Made by a program: the position numbers and the translations under genes
The notes under the pieces: model-generated
Told to the model about the DNA's origin: nothing
Databases searched by the model: none
Seen by the model: only the letters and a program-made list of their open reading frames with translations
From: Brassica napus
Taxonomy: Eukaryota > Streptophyta > Magnoliopsida > Brassicales > Brassicaceae
Direction of reading: 5' to 3'
Length of the DNA: 64,000 bases
Assembly: GCF_020379485.1 (NCBI RefSeq)
Contig: NC_063450.1
Coordinates: forward strand, 44,234,681 to 44,298,680
Part shown: piece by piece, positions 14,365 through 26,587 of the stretch
How positions within the stretch are numbered: position 1 is the first letter of the stretch
Layout of the letters: the number at the start of each line of letters is the position of its first letter

Positions 14365-14985
14365 CAATGATGTTATGACTAGATTACTAGTCAGGCCAGG
14401 TGGGAGTTAAAAGATGTTGTTAATGGTAACATATTCTCTGTAGCACCTGATATAATTATGGATGGTATTTTGGATCATCTTACCTTGACTTTTTAATAGT
14501 TTATTACCTTATTGGGTTTATCAGATTAATACTTCCCTGTTTCAATTTAATTGTCGTTGTAAAGTAAAATATTTGTTTCAAAATAAGTGTCATTTTAGAA
14601 TTTTAATGCAAAATTTATTAACAAGATTCTTTTTTTCTTTTTTCTATTTTCTATTAGTTGAAATATAATTAGGTGTATAGGTAATTGTGTTTTTATTTTG
14701 AAAATATACAAATCATATGTTTTATTAACCTGTGTACATAAATCTAGAACGACAACTAAAATGAAACGGATGGAGTAAACGATAAAGAATATTGGGGCAA
14801 AAAGTGATAAGAAAGGATATTGGTGACTTGTAAATAGTTTAGAGTGTTGTCGCTTTATTTTCAAATACTAGTGCCTTGTGTCATAAGACGTTTTCTTTTG
14901 TTTTGGGGTGTTCACCTCTTTTGATTAATATTAATTCAGACGTTAAAAAAATGGTTAGATAAATCGAAGTCCCAGAAAGCTGTTG
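14365..14985. repeat. Downstream flank, copy 1 of the kinase tandem array
   Basis: The sequence just after the intact kinase gene, starting gatgttatgactagattact, recurs at about 20005-20260 behind the truncated kinase copy and again, more diverged, at about 21314-21530. Shared marks include the gtagcacctgatata phrase, ttgactttttaatag and the tcgaagtccca phrase. It marks one unit of a tandem duplication. Confidence 0.75.
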
Positions 14986-16070
14986 TAATTTTTTTTGCCA
15001 CGAATATCTACATAATATATTACATTAGACTAAACTCGTTTTACAAACTCAGGATACAAAACTAACATAAGATATAAGGAAGAGAACTTTGTGATAACTT
15101 GTTTGCCATTGTATTTGTTACTTTTTGTATATGTGTAATCACAAAATTTGAAAATTATAAAATAACTATAAAGATAAAAAGGTTATGCAAAATCAGTCAG
15201 AGGTTTTGCTGGCCTTTGGGTCTCTCGGAGAAAAATCAGTCGCAAAACTACGGTACTGTTCTTGTTCTTTACTCTTTCTCTCTTTAAATGAGGTTTATGG
15301 GTCTTTAGGATTAGCATGACTTTGAATGTTTCTCGAAATCGAATCTTAATCGGAGTTGAATGACAACCAAATCGTGAGAATATTTTATAGTTGTCTCTCT
15401 TATTGGGTATTCGTAAAGGTTTAGCCTTTAGCAGCGTTATTTTCCATTGGGCTTCATCAGATTTTGGCCTATAAAGCCGGTTTTTCACAGAGATGGATAA
15501 TGCCTTATCCATACATGTCTCAAGACATCGGCAATCCATCGAAACACATACCATTATTTTTGTAGTTGTTTAATGACTATGTTCATGAAAAATAACATAG
15601 ATGGTTATTATGTTCTTGGATAACATAGATGATAGATTGTCTTGAACCATAATCTAAACACATACCATCTATTTCTACAGTTATGTTCTAAACACATACA
15701 CTTGATGGTTATTTATGTTCGTGGTTAGAGATGGCATGTAGCCGGTTTTTGTAGGGTACTAGTAGATGTTATTTATGGGTTTTCAATAACATAGATGGTT
15801 ATTTATATGTTATTGATTATGGTTCAACACATAGGTTTTGAATGTATGCATACCAATCATTAGAGGCAATGAACAAAGTTTGTACTTTTAATGGAGCCAT
15901 TTGTATTGCGATTTCTAGTAGGTGTTCTCTCTAGTGAATCATTAATTACCATTTATTTTTGCGTCCTTATTTCTACCAGTGTTCTTAGTAATCTATGTTT
16001 AACTTGCACTCTAACATGATAGTCATGTACTTTATTGGATTCCTAACTAAATATGTTTGTTTTTATTTTG
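14986..16070. other. Mostly non-coding stretch, part of the duplicated unit
   Basis: No clear gene is seen. The stretch around 15720-16070 is repeated at about 20750-21018 (shared phrases tagccggtttttg and aacatagatggttattta), so it belongs to the tandemly duplicated segment. Bases 15540-15850 contain several related ATAACATAGATGGTTATT-like phrases. Confidence 0.5.
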
Positions 16071-16074
16071 CAGA

Positions 16075-16471
16075 GATGGAAGTAGTATTTCCTAGACAAG
16101 TTGAGCTTCCACAAGAGTTTTCGTGTAAGAAGATAAATTGCTTGGACACCTTGAATTTGAGTGTAAAGTTGCATTTTCACATGCCACATCAACACATTTT
16201 TGAGGTTTATAACTCAAGTAATTGATTGAGATGCAACAACGAAATGATGATGAGAATCTTGGTTGAATTCTTGGAAGATGCTTATCTGATTCATCGTGAT
16301 TCTGATTGGCCTATAAGCACCAATGAAATCCAGAGGATTCCATTACTCGACATTAAATTTGGAAACATGGACTGCAACAACGAAAACATTATTCTCAAAG
16401 AAGAAGACATGCATAGCTCACCTCATACCCATCGACCACGAATACACATTTCCAATGAGGTACATGCCTAA
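16075..16471 (+). pseudogene. Unrecognised gene fragment X, copy 1
   Basis: After an acceptor-like TTTTGCAG at 16066-16073, an ORF starts MEVVFPRQVELPQEF and runs to TGA at 16223-16225. The same frame continues open to 16471. The stop sits where copy 2 (21019 onward) has a Gln codon: copy 1 reads SSN-stop-LRC and copy 2 reads PSNQLRC. Both copies share LPQE and a PHQHIFE segment. I do not recognise the family. Matching protein-like pieces in two copies suggest a once-real exon, now broken here by the stop. Confidence 0.45.
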
Positions 16472-16544
16472 AATTGTTGTGGATTTGTTTGGTTAAAATC
16501 AAAAGGTTTTTGGCAATTCCAATGTTTTTCTAAGGATTTGTTTT

Positions 16545-17042
16545 TGTAAATTAATAACTCTATAAATTAATAATGTTAGAACTATAATATTTTATTAATT
16601 TATAAAGTTATTAATTTTTTTTAGAATATATTTTTTTTATAAAATAAATAGAATAATATATTTTACCGTATATACATAAATTATATTTTTGAAATTCGAC
16701 TTTCACGTTATTTTTTTATTGTATTATTTGGTGCATATAAAGTATATTTTATAAAGTTTAAATGTGGTTTAGATATAATTTTAATAAATATTAGCAAAAT
16801 ATATTGAAATGTTAAGAAAATATAGAGATAGTTCTATTGTGAAATAAAGCAATAATACAATTGTTTGTTTGTACTTATATAAAATGTATATATACAAAGT
16901 TTATTAATTTATAATTTTAACGGGATCATATATTTACATAAAATCTTCTAAAATATTATTATTTTATTGATTTTTGTGATATTTAGAACCAGCCTAACTC
17001 GGTTTATATTTTATAGAGTATTAATTTATAGAGTGTCTACTG
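16545..17042. mobile_element. Emigrant/Lemi1-like (pogo-type Tc1/mariner) element
   Basis: The right end, read on the minus strand, is CAGTAGACACTCTATAAATT, closely matching the Emigrant terminal repeat I recall (CAGTAAAACCTCTATAAATT), and is followed outside by TA. The left end keeps only the inner part (ctctataaattaataatgtt). The interior shares phrases such as gggatcatatatttacata with the element at 29757-30290, so the two are relatives. It has no ORF. Confidence 0.65.
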
Positions 17043-17475
17043 TAATATAAACGTTGTCAAATTTATATTTTAATCCTTATTGTATAACTCTCACGATTAT
17101 TTATAGCATTACCTACATAATCTCGTTATATTTTTGAATAATGGATTTTCAGAATTTTATATTTACCTCTCTTAAAAAATATGTAATATAAAAAATATGT
17201 AATTTTCTTGGAACTCATACGGGTTGTTTAAGGGGCAAATTGACTAGTTCTAGATACTTACAAATTAAAAATCCTTTAAACTAATTTTTACGCAATCATG
17301 TTTGTTTAAAAGTTTCAAAAGTTCTGGAAGGAGTATATTAACTATGTAGTTTTTTTATGTAGTTTAAAACAATTATTTAACTTTTAATAATGTTTTAATA
17401 ATTTTAGATGAATTAAAAAGGTACGTTTCCATAAAAATATTCTTGAATTTTACATAAATCATAAAATTAAGATTT
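17043..17475. other. AT-rich spacer before the truncated kinase copy
   Basis: No coding signal is seen. Similarity to the intact kinase gene begins only at about 17476, in the middle of what was exon 2, so the 5' breakpoint of the duplicate lies here. Confidence 0.5.
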
Positions 17476-19885
17476 TTATGTCTACAAGAATCTAGCAGAC
17501 GAAAACAGGAACTATAACAATAGTAGTAACTCCCGGTTAATGAAAACCTGAATTCTGCGGAGATTGGTATTAGAGAACAACGGTAATCTCCGGTTGTACC
17601 GATGGGACAACGACATGAACGGTTCAAGCCAATGGGTACCTGAATGGGCTGCTGTATCAAACCCATGTGACATAGCTGGGATATGCGGTAACGGAGTATG
17701 CAACTTGGACCGTACCAAGAAAAACGCTGACTGTTTATGTTTGCCCGGTTCAGTTAAGCTTCCTGATCAAGAAAACAATAAACTCTGTTCAGACAACTCA
17801 TCTCTGGTCCAAGAATGTGAGAGAAACATCAACCGTAACGGTACCTTCAAGATCTCAACGGTCCAAGAGACTAACTACTATTTCTCAGAACGTTCTGTTA
17901 TCGCCAATCACAGTGATATCGGTATCGTGAGTAAATGCGGTTTGATGTATTTATCTGATTGCAAATGTGTTTCTTCGGTTTAGATGATGAGACACTATTG
18001 TTGGATTCTAAAGAGCCTGAACTTTGGCGGGTTTAAAGATAGTGCTAATGCGTCTTATCCTTTCAATAATATGATACGGATTCTAAATTGCATAAAAGCC
18101 AGGTTAAGACAGAAGGTTCTTGTGATAACTATAGTTGTGGGGATGTTTGTGCTTGTGGCACTACTTGGTATGTTGTTATACTACAACGTAGATAGAAAGA
18201 GAACACTAACTAGAGCCGCAAAGAACTCACTCATCCTTTGTGACTCTCCTGTGAGTTTTTCTTACCGTGATCATCAGAACGCTACAAATAATTTCTCCCA
18301 ACTTCTTGGATCAGGTCTGAATCAAGAATCTGCATTTTCTAATTTTATAACAAGTCTTTCTATATATAGTAAGGACCGTTTTAAATCTTACTATGTTTTT
18401 ATGATGGCAGGTAGATTTGGGACAGTTTACAAAGGACGAGTAGCGGGTGAAACGCTGGTTGCAGTGAAGAGATTAGATAGAGAGTTTTCTCATGGAGAGC
18501 GAGAGTTTATCACCGAAGTCAATACCATTGGTTCCATGCATCACAGGAACCTAGTTCGTTTGTGTGGTTACTGCTCCGAAGACTCACACCGGTAAGATAA
18601 AAACATTAACCTTAAAAAGACTTTTTACATTATAATTTGCTCTGTTTTAAAGAAAAAAAATTTGAGGAGAATATATTATTTTGGGACATTACAGGCTTCT
18701 AGTTTATGAGTTCATGATAAATGGGTCGTTAGACAAATGGATATTCTCTTCAGACCGGACGGGCAGGCAGCTTGATTGGGGCACACGTTTCGAGATAGCT
18801 GTGGCAACTGCGCAGGAGATATCTTATTTTCATGAACAGTGTAGAAACAGGATTATTCATTGCGACATTAAACCCGAGAACATCTTGTTGGATGAAAACT
18901 TCTGTCCTAAAATATCAGATTTTGGGTTGGCTAAGATGATGGGAGAGAGCATTCTCAGGGGGTAACAATGATTAGAGGGACGAGAGGGTATCTAGCTCCG
19001 GAGTGGGTGAGTAACCGGCCGATCACAGTGAAGGCTGATGTGTATAGCTATGGAATGCTTCTTCTTGAGATTGTTGGTGGTAGGAGAAATCTTGATGTGT
19101 CCTTCAACGCTGAAGATTTCTTTTACCCTGGATGGGCTTACAAGGTAACATCATAATATGCTCTTTTTTTTTGCTAAATAGCATCATAATATGTTTGTAA
19201 ATCTTTGTTATGCGTCTAGACTGCACTTGAACGTATGGTTAATGCATTACGATTGGTGCATAGAAGACGTATTGTTAAACATTGAGTAAAAATGCTTATT
19301 GCACTTGAACATATGGTTAATGCAATTGAACGTATTGTTAAACATTGAGTAAAAATGTATAGGAACTAACGAATGGGACGGCCTTGAAGGCTGTGGATAG
19401 AAGGCTACAAGGAGTAGCAGAGGAAGATGAAGTAGTAAAAGCCCTTAAAGTGGCTTATTGGTGCATACAAGACGATGTATCAATGAGGCCATCAATGGGA
19501 GAAGTGGTGAAGCTTCCAATAGAAGATTCTTCAGACGAGATTAATCTGCCTCCAATGCCGGAGACACTTTTAGAACTTATTGATGAAGGACTGGAGGATG
19601 TGTATAGAGCGTTGAGGAGAGAGGTTAATAACCAGCTTAGTTCCTTCACTGTTAATACCATGACAACCTCTCAGAGCATTTATCGAAAGTGTCTTAGGTT
19701 GGGTCTCTTAAGATAATATAAGATACGGTCTCTTAGCTTTTTTAGTTAAAAGCTAAGAGACTGTATCTTATATTACCCTAAGAGATTCAACCTAAGAGAC
19801 CTGCAATAAACATGCTCTCAAGAGTTACCTTTCTTCCTCTCGGTCTCATGCTACTTGTAGTTACTCTTCCATGTCTCCTAGGTAG
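17476..19885 (+). pseudogene. Truncated, broken tandem copy of the lectin receptor kinase
   Basis: This copies the intact gene at 11043-14253 from the middle of its exon 2 onward; promoter, signal peptide and lectin domain are missing. Exon equivalents are 17476-18314, 18411-18591, 18695-19144 and 19363-19885. Damage seen: a TGA near 17547; a small deletion at about 17975 creating TAG at 17981-17983; loss of bases before the membrane helix; P-loop GSGRFG instead of GSGGFG; and a 1-bp loss in a G run near 18945 (exon 4 is 450 bases against 451), which ends the frame just after the DFG motif. A 138-bp MITE splits the last exon. Apart from these hits the exons remain very similar to the intact copy, so the duplication is fairly recent. 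No functional kinase could be made. Confidence 0.92.
19677..19814. mobile_element. 138-bp foldback MITE in the last exon of the kinase pseudogene
   Basis: The insertion is absent from the same site in the intact gene. Its two halves are inverted repeats along almost their whole length (left: cttaggttgggtctctta and gatacggtctcttagctttt; right: aaaagctaagagactgtatc and ctaagagattcaacctaag). It is flanked by CTCTCAGAG at 19668-19676 and CTCTCAAGAG at 19815-19824, a 9-10 bp target duplication that points to a Mutator-like MITE. Confidence 0.85.
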
Positions 19886-20004
19886 TTCTTTTTTGGCGTT
19901 TTGTAGTTTGAGATTATTTCTCTTTTTTCTGTTGGCTAACTAAAATGTAATCTTCACTCTCTTCGGCATTTTTTTTTGTTCGTTTTGTGTTTGTTAAAAT
20001 AAAA

Positions 20005-20345
20005 TGATGTTATGACTTGATTACTAGTAGGGTGGAGTTAAAGACGTTGTTAATGGTCTAATATATATACTATATATGTAGCACCTGATATAAATATAGA
20101 TTGGAGTTTGGATTATCTTACCTTGACTTTTTAATAGTGTATTGCCTTATTGGGTTCATCAAAGACTAATAAATGGTAAGGAATATTGTGCCAAAAAGTG
20201 ATAAGAAAGGATACTGGTGACTTGTAAATGGTTAAATAAATCGAAGTCCCATAAAGATGTGGTAACTTTTTTTTTTGCGACTATTATCTTCATTATATAT
20301 TACATTAAACTAATCTCGTTTTAAAAAGTCAGAGGATACAAAATG
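20005..20345. repeat. Downstream flank, copy 2 of the kinase tandem array
   Basis: This matches the sequence after the intact kinase (14365-15060), including the tcgaagtccca phrase and the tattacattaaactaatctc region, with small indels. Confidence 0.75.
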
Positions 20346-21018
20346 AACATAAGATATAAGTAGAGATTGCAATTGAAGACCTGAACCGCAGACATGGCCA
20401 ATAAGATTTGTAACGAGGCAGGTGCCGATCTGGAGTTTATGAGGCACTGTGGATGGGAGGTTGAACTATACTACGTTGAACAACTCACCATCTTCACAAT
20501 GTTCTTGAAGAAAGCAGTGTTCAAAGGTCTTACTGCGTTCGTCGGTAACATTGCTTTATTTTAGTGTGATGATGAAATGCATAACCTGCAGGTTATTGTT
20601 GACAGCATTGTGAGAGGAGGAAATTACATTGAAAATGTAGGTATACGCATGGAAGAGTGTCTCATAGAATTGTCGTAGAAGAAGTTTACAAGATTGTCTT
20701 TATCCTTAGTTTCTGTAATCTTTACTTTCTTTTTTCTTAGGTAATCACTTGATGGTTATTTATGTTCATGGTTAGAAAGGGCATGTAGCCGGTTTTTGTT
20801 GGTCATTGGTAGATGTTATTTATGGGTTGTCAATAACATAGATGGTTATTTATACATTATTGATCATGGTTCAAGACTTATGTTTTGAATGTATGCATAC
20901 CAATCGTTAGAGACAATGAACAAAGTTTGTACTTTTGATGGAGCAATTTGTATTGCGATTCTAGTAGGTGTTCTCTCTAGTGAATATTGTATCCAAATAT
21001 TTTTGTTTTTTTTGCAGT
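20346..21018. other. Non-coding stretch with a 56-codon ORF, partly duplicated
   Basis: Bases 20394-20564 hold an ORF beginning MANKICNEAGADLEFMRHCG that has no counterpart after the intact kinase and is not recognised; it may be a gene fragment brought in by insertion. From about 20745 the sequence is again the partner of 15705-16070. Confidence 0.4.
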
Positions 21019-21300
21019 GATGGAAATAGTAATTTCTAGATTAGTTGAGCTTCCACAAGAGGTTTCTTCTCAGACTATTTGGTCAACATGGATCTGAGTG
21101 TTAATCTGCCTTTTCACAAGCCACATCAACACATTTTTGAAGCTCACGACCCAAGTAACCAATTGAGATGCTTTTTCAAGATATTATGCGATGATGATGA
21201 AGAAGAATCTGCTCGCTTTTTTTTGAAGACTAACCACTCAGCAATTTTTTGCTTTCTTATTGCTTTTCTTTTGCTTTGTTTTTACTTTGTTTTTGCTTAA
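21019..21300 (+). pseudogene. Unrecognised gene fragment X, copy 2
   Basis: This is the partner of the fragment at 16075. After an acceptor-like TTTTTTGCAG it starts MEIVISRLVELPQE, then loses the frame near 21075. The region 21097-21200 reads LSVNLPFHKPHQHIFEAHD and PSNQLRC, matching copy 1 without its stop. The end, rich in Phe and Leu codons from T-runs, looks random. The family is unknown. Confidence 0.4.
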
Positions 21301-21313
21301 TTGAAATAGGTTG

Positions 21314-21540
21314 ATGTTATGACTAAAGTGCCAGTCAGGTGGAAGTTAAAAAAATGTTGTTGAAGGTCTAACGTATTCTATGTAGCAGATGATACAAGTC
21401 TGACTGGACCACTTGCATTGACTTTGTAATAACTTATTTTTTCATAAAAGACTATGGAAACTATAGCAACAAAAGAATGATAGGAAATGACAGTTGTGAC
21501 TTGTAAGATGTTAAAAAAAATTGAAGTCTCATGCTTAGCG
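21314..21540. repeat. Downstream flank, copy 3 (diverged) of the kinase tandem array
   Basis: A third copy of the flank seen at 14365 and 20005 (ttgatgttatgactaaagtg, then ccagtcaggtggaagttaaa, later gtgacttgtaag and ttgaagtct). No kinase sequence precedes it. This suggests a third array unit whose kinase part has been deleted. Confidence 0.65.
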
Positions 21541-23590
21541 AAGGCAAAAGATACTCTAGCTTCTTTAATAAATCATCCTCTAGCAATATCTAACCAGGTC
21601 AAAACGGACCTGGCGGTCAAATCCTATTTCATTTTATATCATTCTTTCGGATGAGAACATTTATAAATTAATAGTTTAACAGAGAACCTTCATTGCTAAA
21701 ATTTCTCAACTGGACCGATTCCTAAATTCAATAATATTATATTTTAATAAAATTCAGTTATTTAGTTGTTTTTTTAAGATTTCAAATTTTATTTTTTCTT
21801 TTTATTATTAAGATACTTATTATTGGGTATCTTATATATCTAATCTATTAAATTAGCATCATGACCGGTTGACAAATGGTATGTCCAAACAATTTGTATA
21901 TATGTAACTATTTTGAGTCGTAAAAGTATATCTACAAGTAATTTTGCCTTAGTGGACTACCAAAAATAACGGCCACAAGTATAATCCCAACTCCCTTTTA
22001 ATAACTGTTTGGTATTATCAACGAATCATTTTTTCTTTTGTGATCTTTCCACATGAATTTTTAATCATCCGTGTTTTTACCTTCAACCATATATTAAAGG
22101 TGTCCACTATTATGTTCACCATTGTGTTTTTGGTAATGGGGTTTAAGTGGATTTTAATAGAAATAAATATTCATATAAACTCGTTTAGTTTAACCAGTTT
22201 TTTTATTCGATTAAAAAATATTTATTAAATGTGATTTACTTAAAGTTAGTGAAGACCATATTAACCAAATGTATACATATATTTAACAGAATATATTAAA
22301 AATATTTTGGTGCGGGCTGGTTTTGGTATTGGTTTTCGGATATAACACTTTAAGAAACGTTAAAAATATTTCGGTGCGGGTTGGTTTTGGTATTGGTTTT
22401 TGGATATAACACTTTAAGAAACGTTCGAGTATATAAACAAGGTCTAATAGAATATGAGACTTTGATTTTCAGGTCAATTCTGAGTCGAATTTTTTGGTTA
22501 CGAATATTCTTGACTAATTATGTTAAGTAACTAATAATAAAATATAATATGTTGTAAACTTTAGGAATAAAGTTTAAAAATAATTTCTGAAAAGCATATA
22601 GCACAAGTGTATAGTTAAGCAACTTGACATATTTAATATAGTTACCAAAATTATGTTAAACACAAATATTATTAAAAAAAAATACAAATAGAAAAATTAA
22701 ATTTTTCAAAAAAAAATAAAACAAAAAATAAAAAAGAAACAGACTAAACCGCAACTTGAGAAAACAATGGTTTATAAAAGAAAACAGGTTATCAATTATA
22801 TAAGTTAGTTAATATTTTAAACCATGTTGATTTGTAAAGTGGAGAAAACAAACAATGTTGATAGGAAACTACGAAATAAAAGTAACGTAGTTGGGTCATG
22901 AAGTAACTGTGTAAATACATTCCTGAGAAATTGCAACACCATGTTTTCGAGTAGACGCTTAAGAAAGGACAAGTTTTCAGCAATGTGTTAGCTTGTAACG
23001 TTGTTCAGTAATTACAGCTAGATTTTGTTATCAGGTTTGTGTTTTCTTGTATATATATGGAAGCTTATTTATACATCCATTACAAAAAGCAAGCGAAATG
23101 TTTTATTATGAATATTCTTCGCCGACCAGTTTGTCTCACAAGTCAGAAAAGACGCTAATTGCAATTTTCAAAATACAAGATATGATGATTAATAGATTAC
23201 TTAGAATTTTTTGACCAAAAAAAAAAAGATTACTTAGAATTTAGTGACTATGATCCAATCAGATTACTATATGCAGTTTTGTGGTCTACAATTTTGAATA
23301 CTCTCGAAATTTCGTTTATTATCATATGAAGTCTGTAATGGTAACTATCTAGGACATGCACGTATATGGTCGTTTATGATATTATAAAAGACGTTCATCA
23401 TATCTGGAAGGTATAACCAAAGTAGGATTTCTTAGCCGAGAAAATAAAAGAAAAGACTAACCATAGTTCGAACGTGGAAGAACATCGTTTCATGTGAATC
23501 CACGTTTGTCATACACGCTTCCTTGTATTGTACATCAATACTATCAAAGTCAGAACGTTATAACAATTTTATACAACGATATAACCGGTT
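21541..23590. other. Long AT-rich gene-free stretch
   Basis: No gene is seen. The stretch contains the 64-bp tandem duplication at 22297-22424 and A-rich runs around 22670-22740. Confidence 0.5.
22297..22424. repeat. 64-bp tandem duplication
   Basis: Two head-to-tail copies of a 64-bp unit containing ttggttttggtattggtttt and ggatataacactttaagaaa differ at only a few bases. Confidence 0.85.
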
Positions 23591-23594
23591 CGCC

Positions 23595-23630
23595 CACGTG
23601 GACGTGCCACCCTAGTGAAACCTTATATAT
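23595..23630 (+). promoter_or_regulatory. G-box and TATA box of the peroxidase gene
   Basis: CACGTG at 23595-23600 is a perfect G-box, the kind bound by bZIP or bHLH factors. A second ACGTG follows almost at once (gacgtgcc). TATATAT at about 23624-23630 fits as the TATA box, leaving a leader of about 150 bases before the ATG at 23807. Light, ABA or stress control is possible but inferred. Confidence 0.55.
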
Positions 23631-23806
23631 CCCTCACTCATCGACCACTAATCCATATCTCTCTTAATTCATTACATTTATTTTTCCTCATTCAATTTCT
23701 TTTTCTTATAAACAAATAAGATCAACTACTTTAATCTTGTAATCAAGAAAACAACAAAAAGAACAAAGGGTTTTTGTGGTGGAAGTTATTTTTCGTTTTT
23801 ATAAAA

Positions 23807-25530
<1,724 letters not shown>

Positions 25531-26587
25531 TATATATAAATATGATATCTTATTTTATGTGTGTATGTGATTGTTGTACTATAACCTAAATGTTTATGTT
25601 GTTTTGATAAAATCTTTAATCAATAAGGACGATATGGAGAACAAATAACAGAGATCCAGTTATTTAATTGATCTATTGTTGTAATTATAGAACTAAACTT
25701 CTATGAAAGAAAGAAATATTTTATTTTCTGTATCCAAAAATGGTGTTACTATATAAATAAAAATTGCTTATTTTTTGTTATGGATGTACAGACACTAACC
25801 TATAGTATTAATATGGCATGTTCTTGTTTTGTAAGTGTAATCTAATTTTGGAATCCATATTTAAAACAAATCCATATAGATTTGAAAACGAATCTTTAAA
25901 TGAGAAAAAAAAACATTCACTAAACTCTCCGGTATCTCCTTAAACGTTAGGCAAATAGGAGGAACATAAAGGTAATCCTCTAAAAATTATTTGAGAAATA
26001 ATTTTGTTATATGTCATCGCCACAATGATTTTAAAAGAAAAATGATTAGATTTTTGAAAAGTTTATTGTGACATAAACATTTATACTTAACGTTGATAAA
26101 TATTTTTGGTAAGTTTTTAAAATATGTGTAAAAATTCATAAATCATTATTAATATAATAATAAATAATATAATAGTAGATATAGAAATATATAATATTTT
26201 AAAAATTTTGAAATGTTATTTAATTCTATTTTTATAATTATTTAATTTTTATTACTAAAATAATTCATCAAAAATTTTATGCAGTATTTTTTTTAAATTA
26301 GAATTTTCTAATTCCAATACCGTGTTATAGGAAAACACCTAGTCAAATTTTTTAAACATTAGGCAATTAAGAGCTTTATCCATGTAAATAAATCATAACC
26401 AGACCTAAAAACGCAGCGTTTCTAAGGATAACCTTAGTGAACGCCTGTTAACACTCAATCTCGAGTAGTAGCCAATGACCATCTGACACGTCATCACCAG
26501 AGAGAGAGAGAGAGAGAGAGAGATAAAGCTATGGCATTCCTTCCCCACTCGCAGCTTCCCTGAAGATTAAGGAGACTCGACTCAGTC
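25531..26587. other. AT-rich intergenic stretch
   Basis: No gene or paired repeats are seen between peroxidase 61 and the next gene. A (GA)n run at about 26501-26522 probably lies in the 5' UTR of the next gene. Confidence 0.5.
26501..26522. repeat. (GA)n microsatellite in a probable 5' UTR
   Basis: About eleven GA units lie 66 bases before the ATG at 26588. GA-rich leaders are common in crucifers. Confidence 0.8.

Noticed and set aside
18968..19156. Apparent separate kinase fragment gene
   Set aside because: It is the continuation of the truncated kinase copy after a 1-bp deletion, not a gene of its own.
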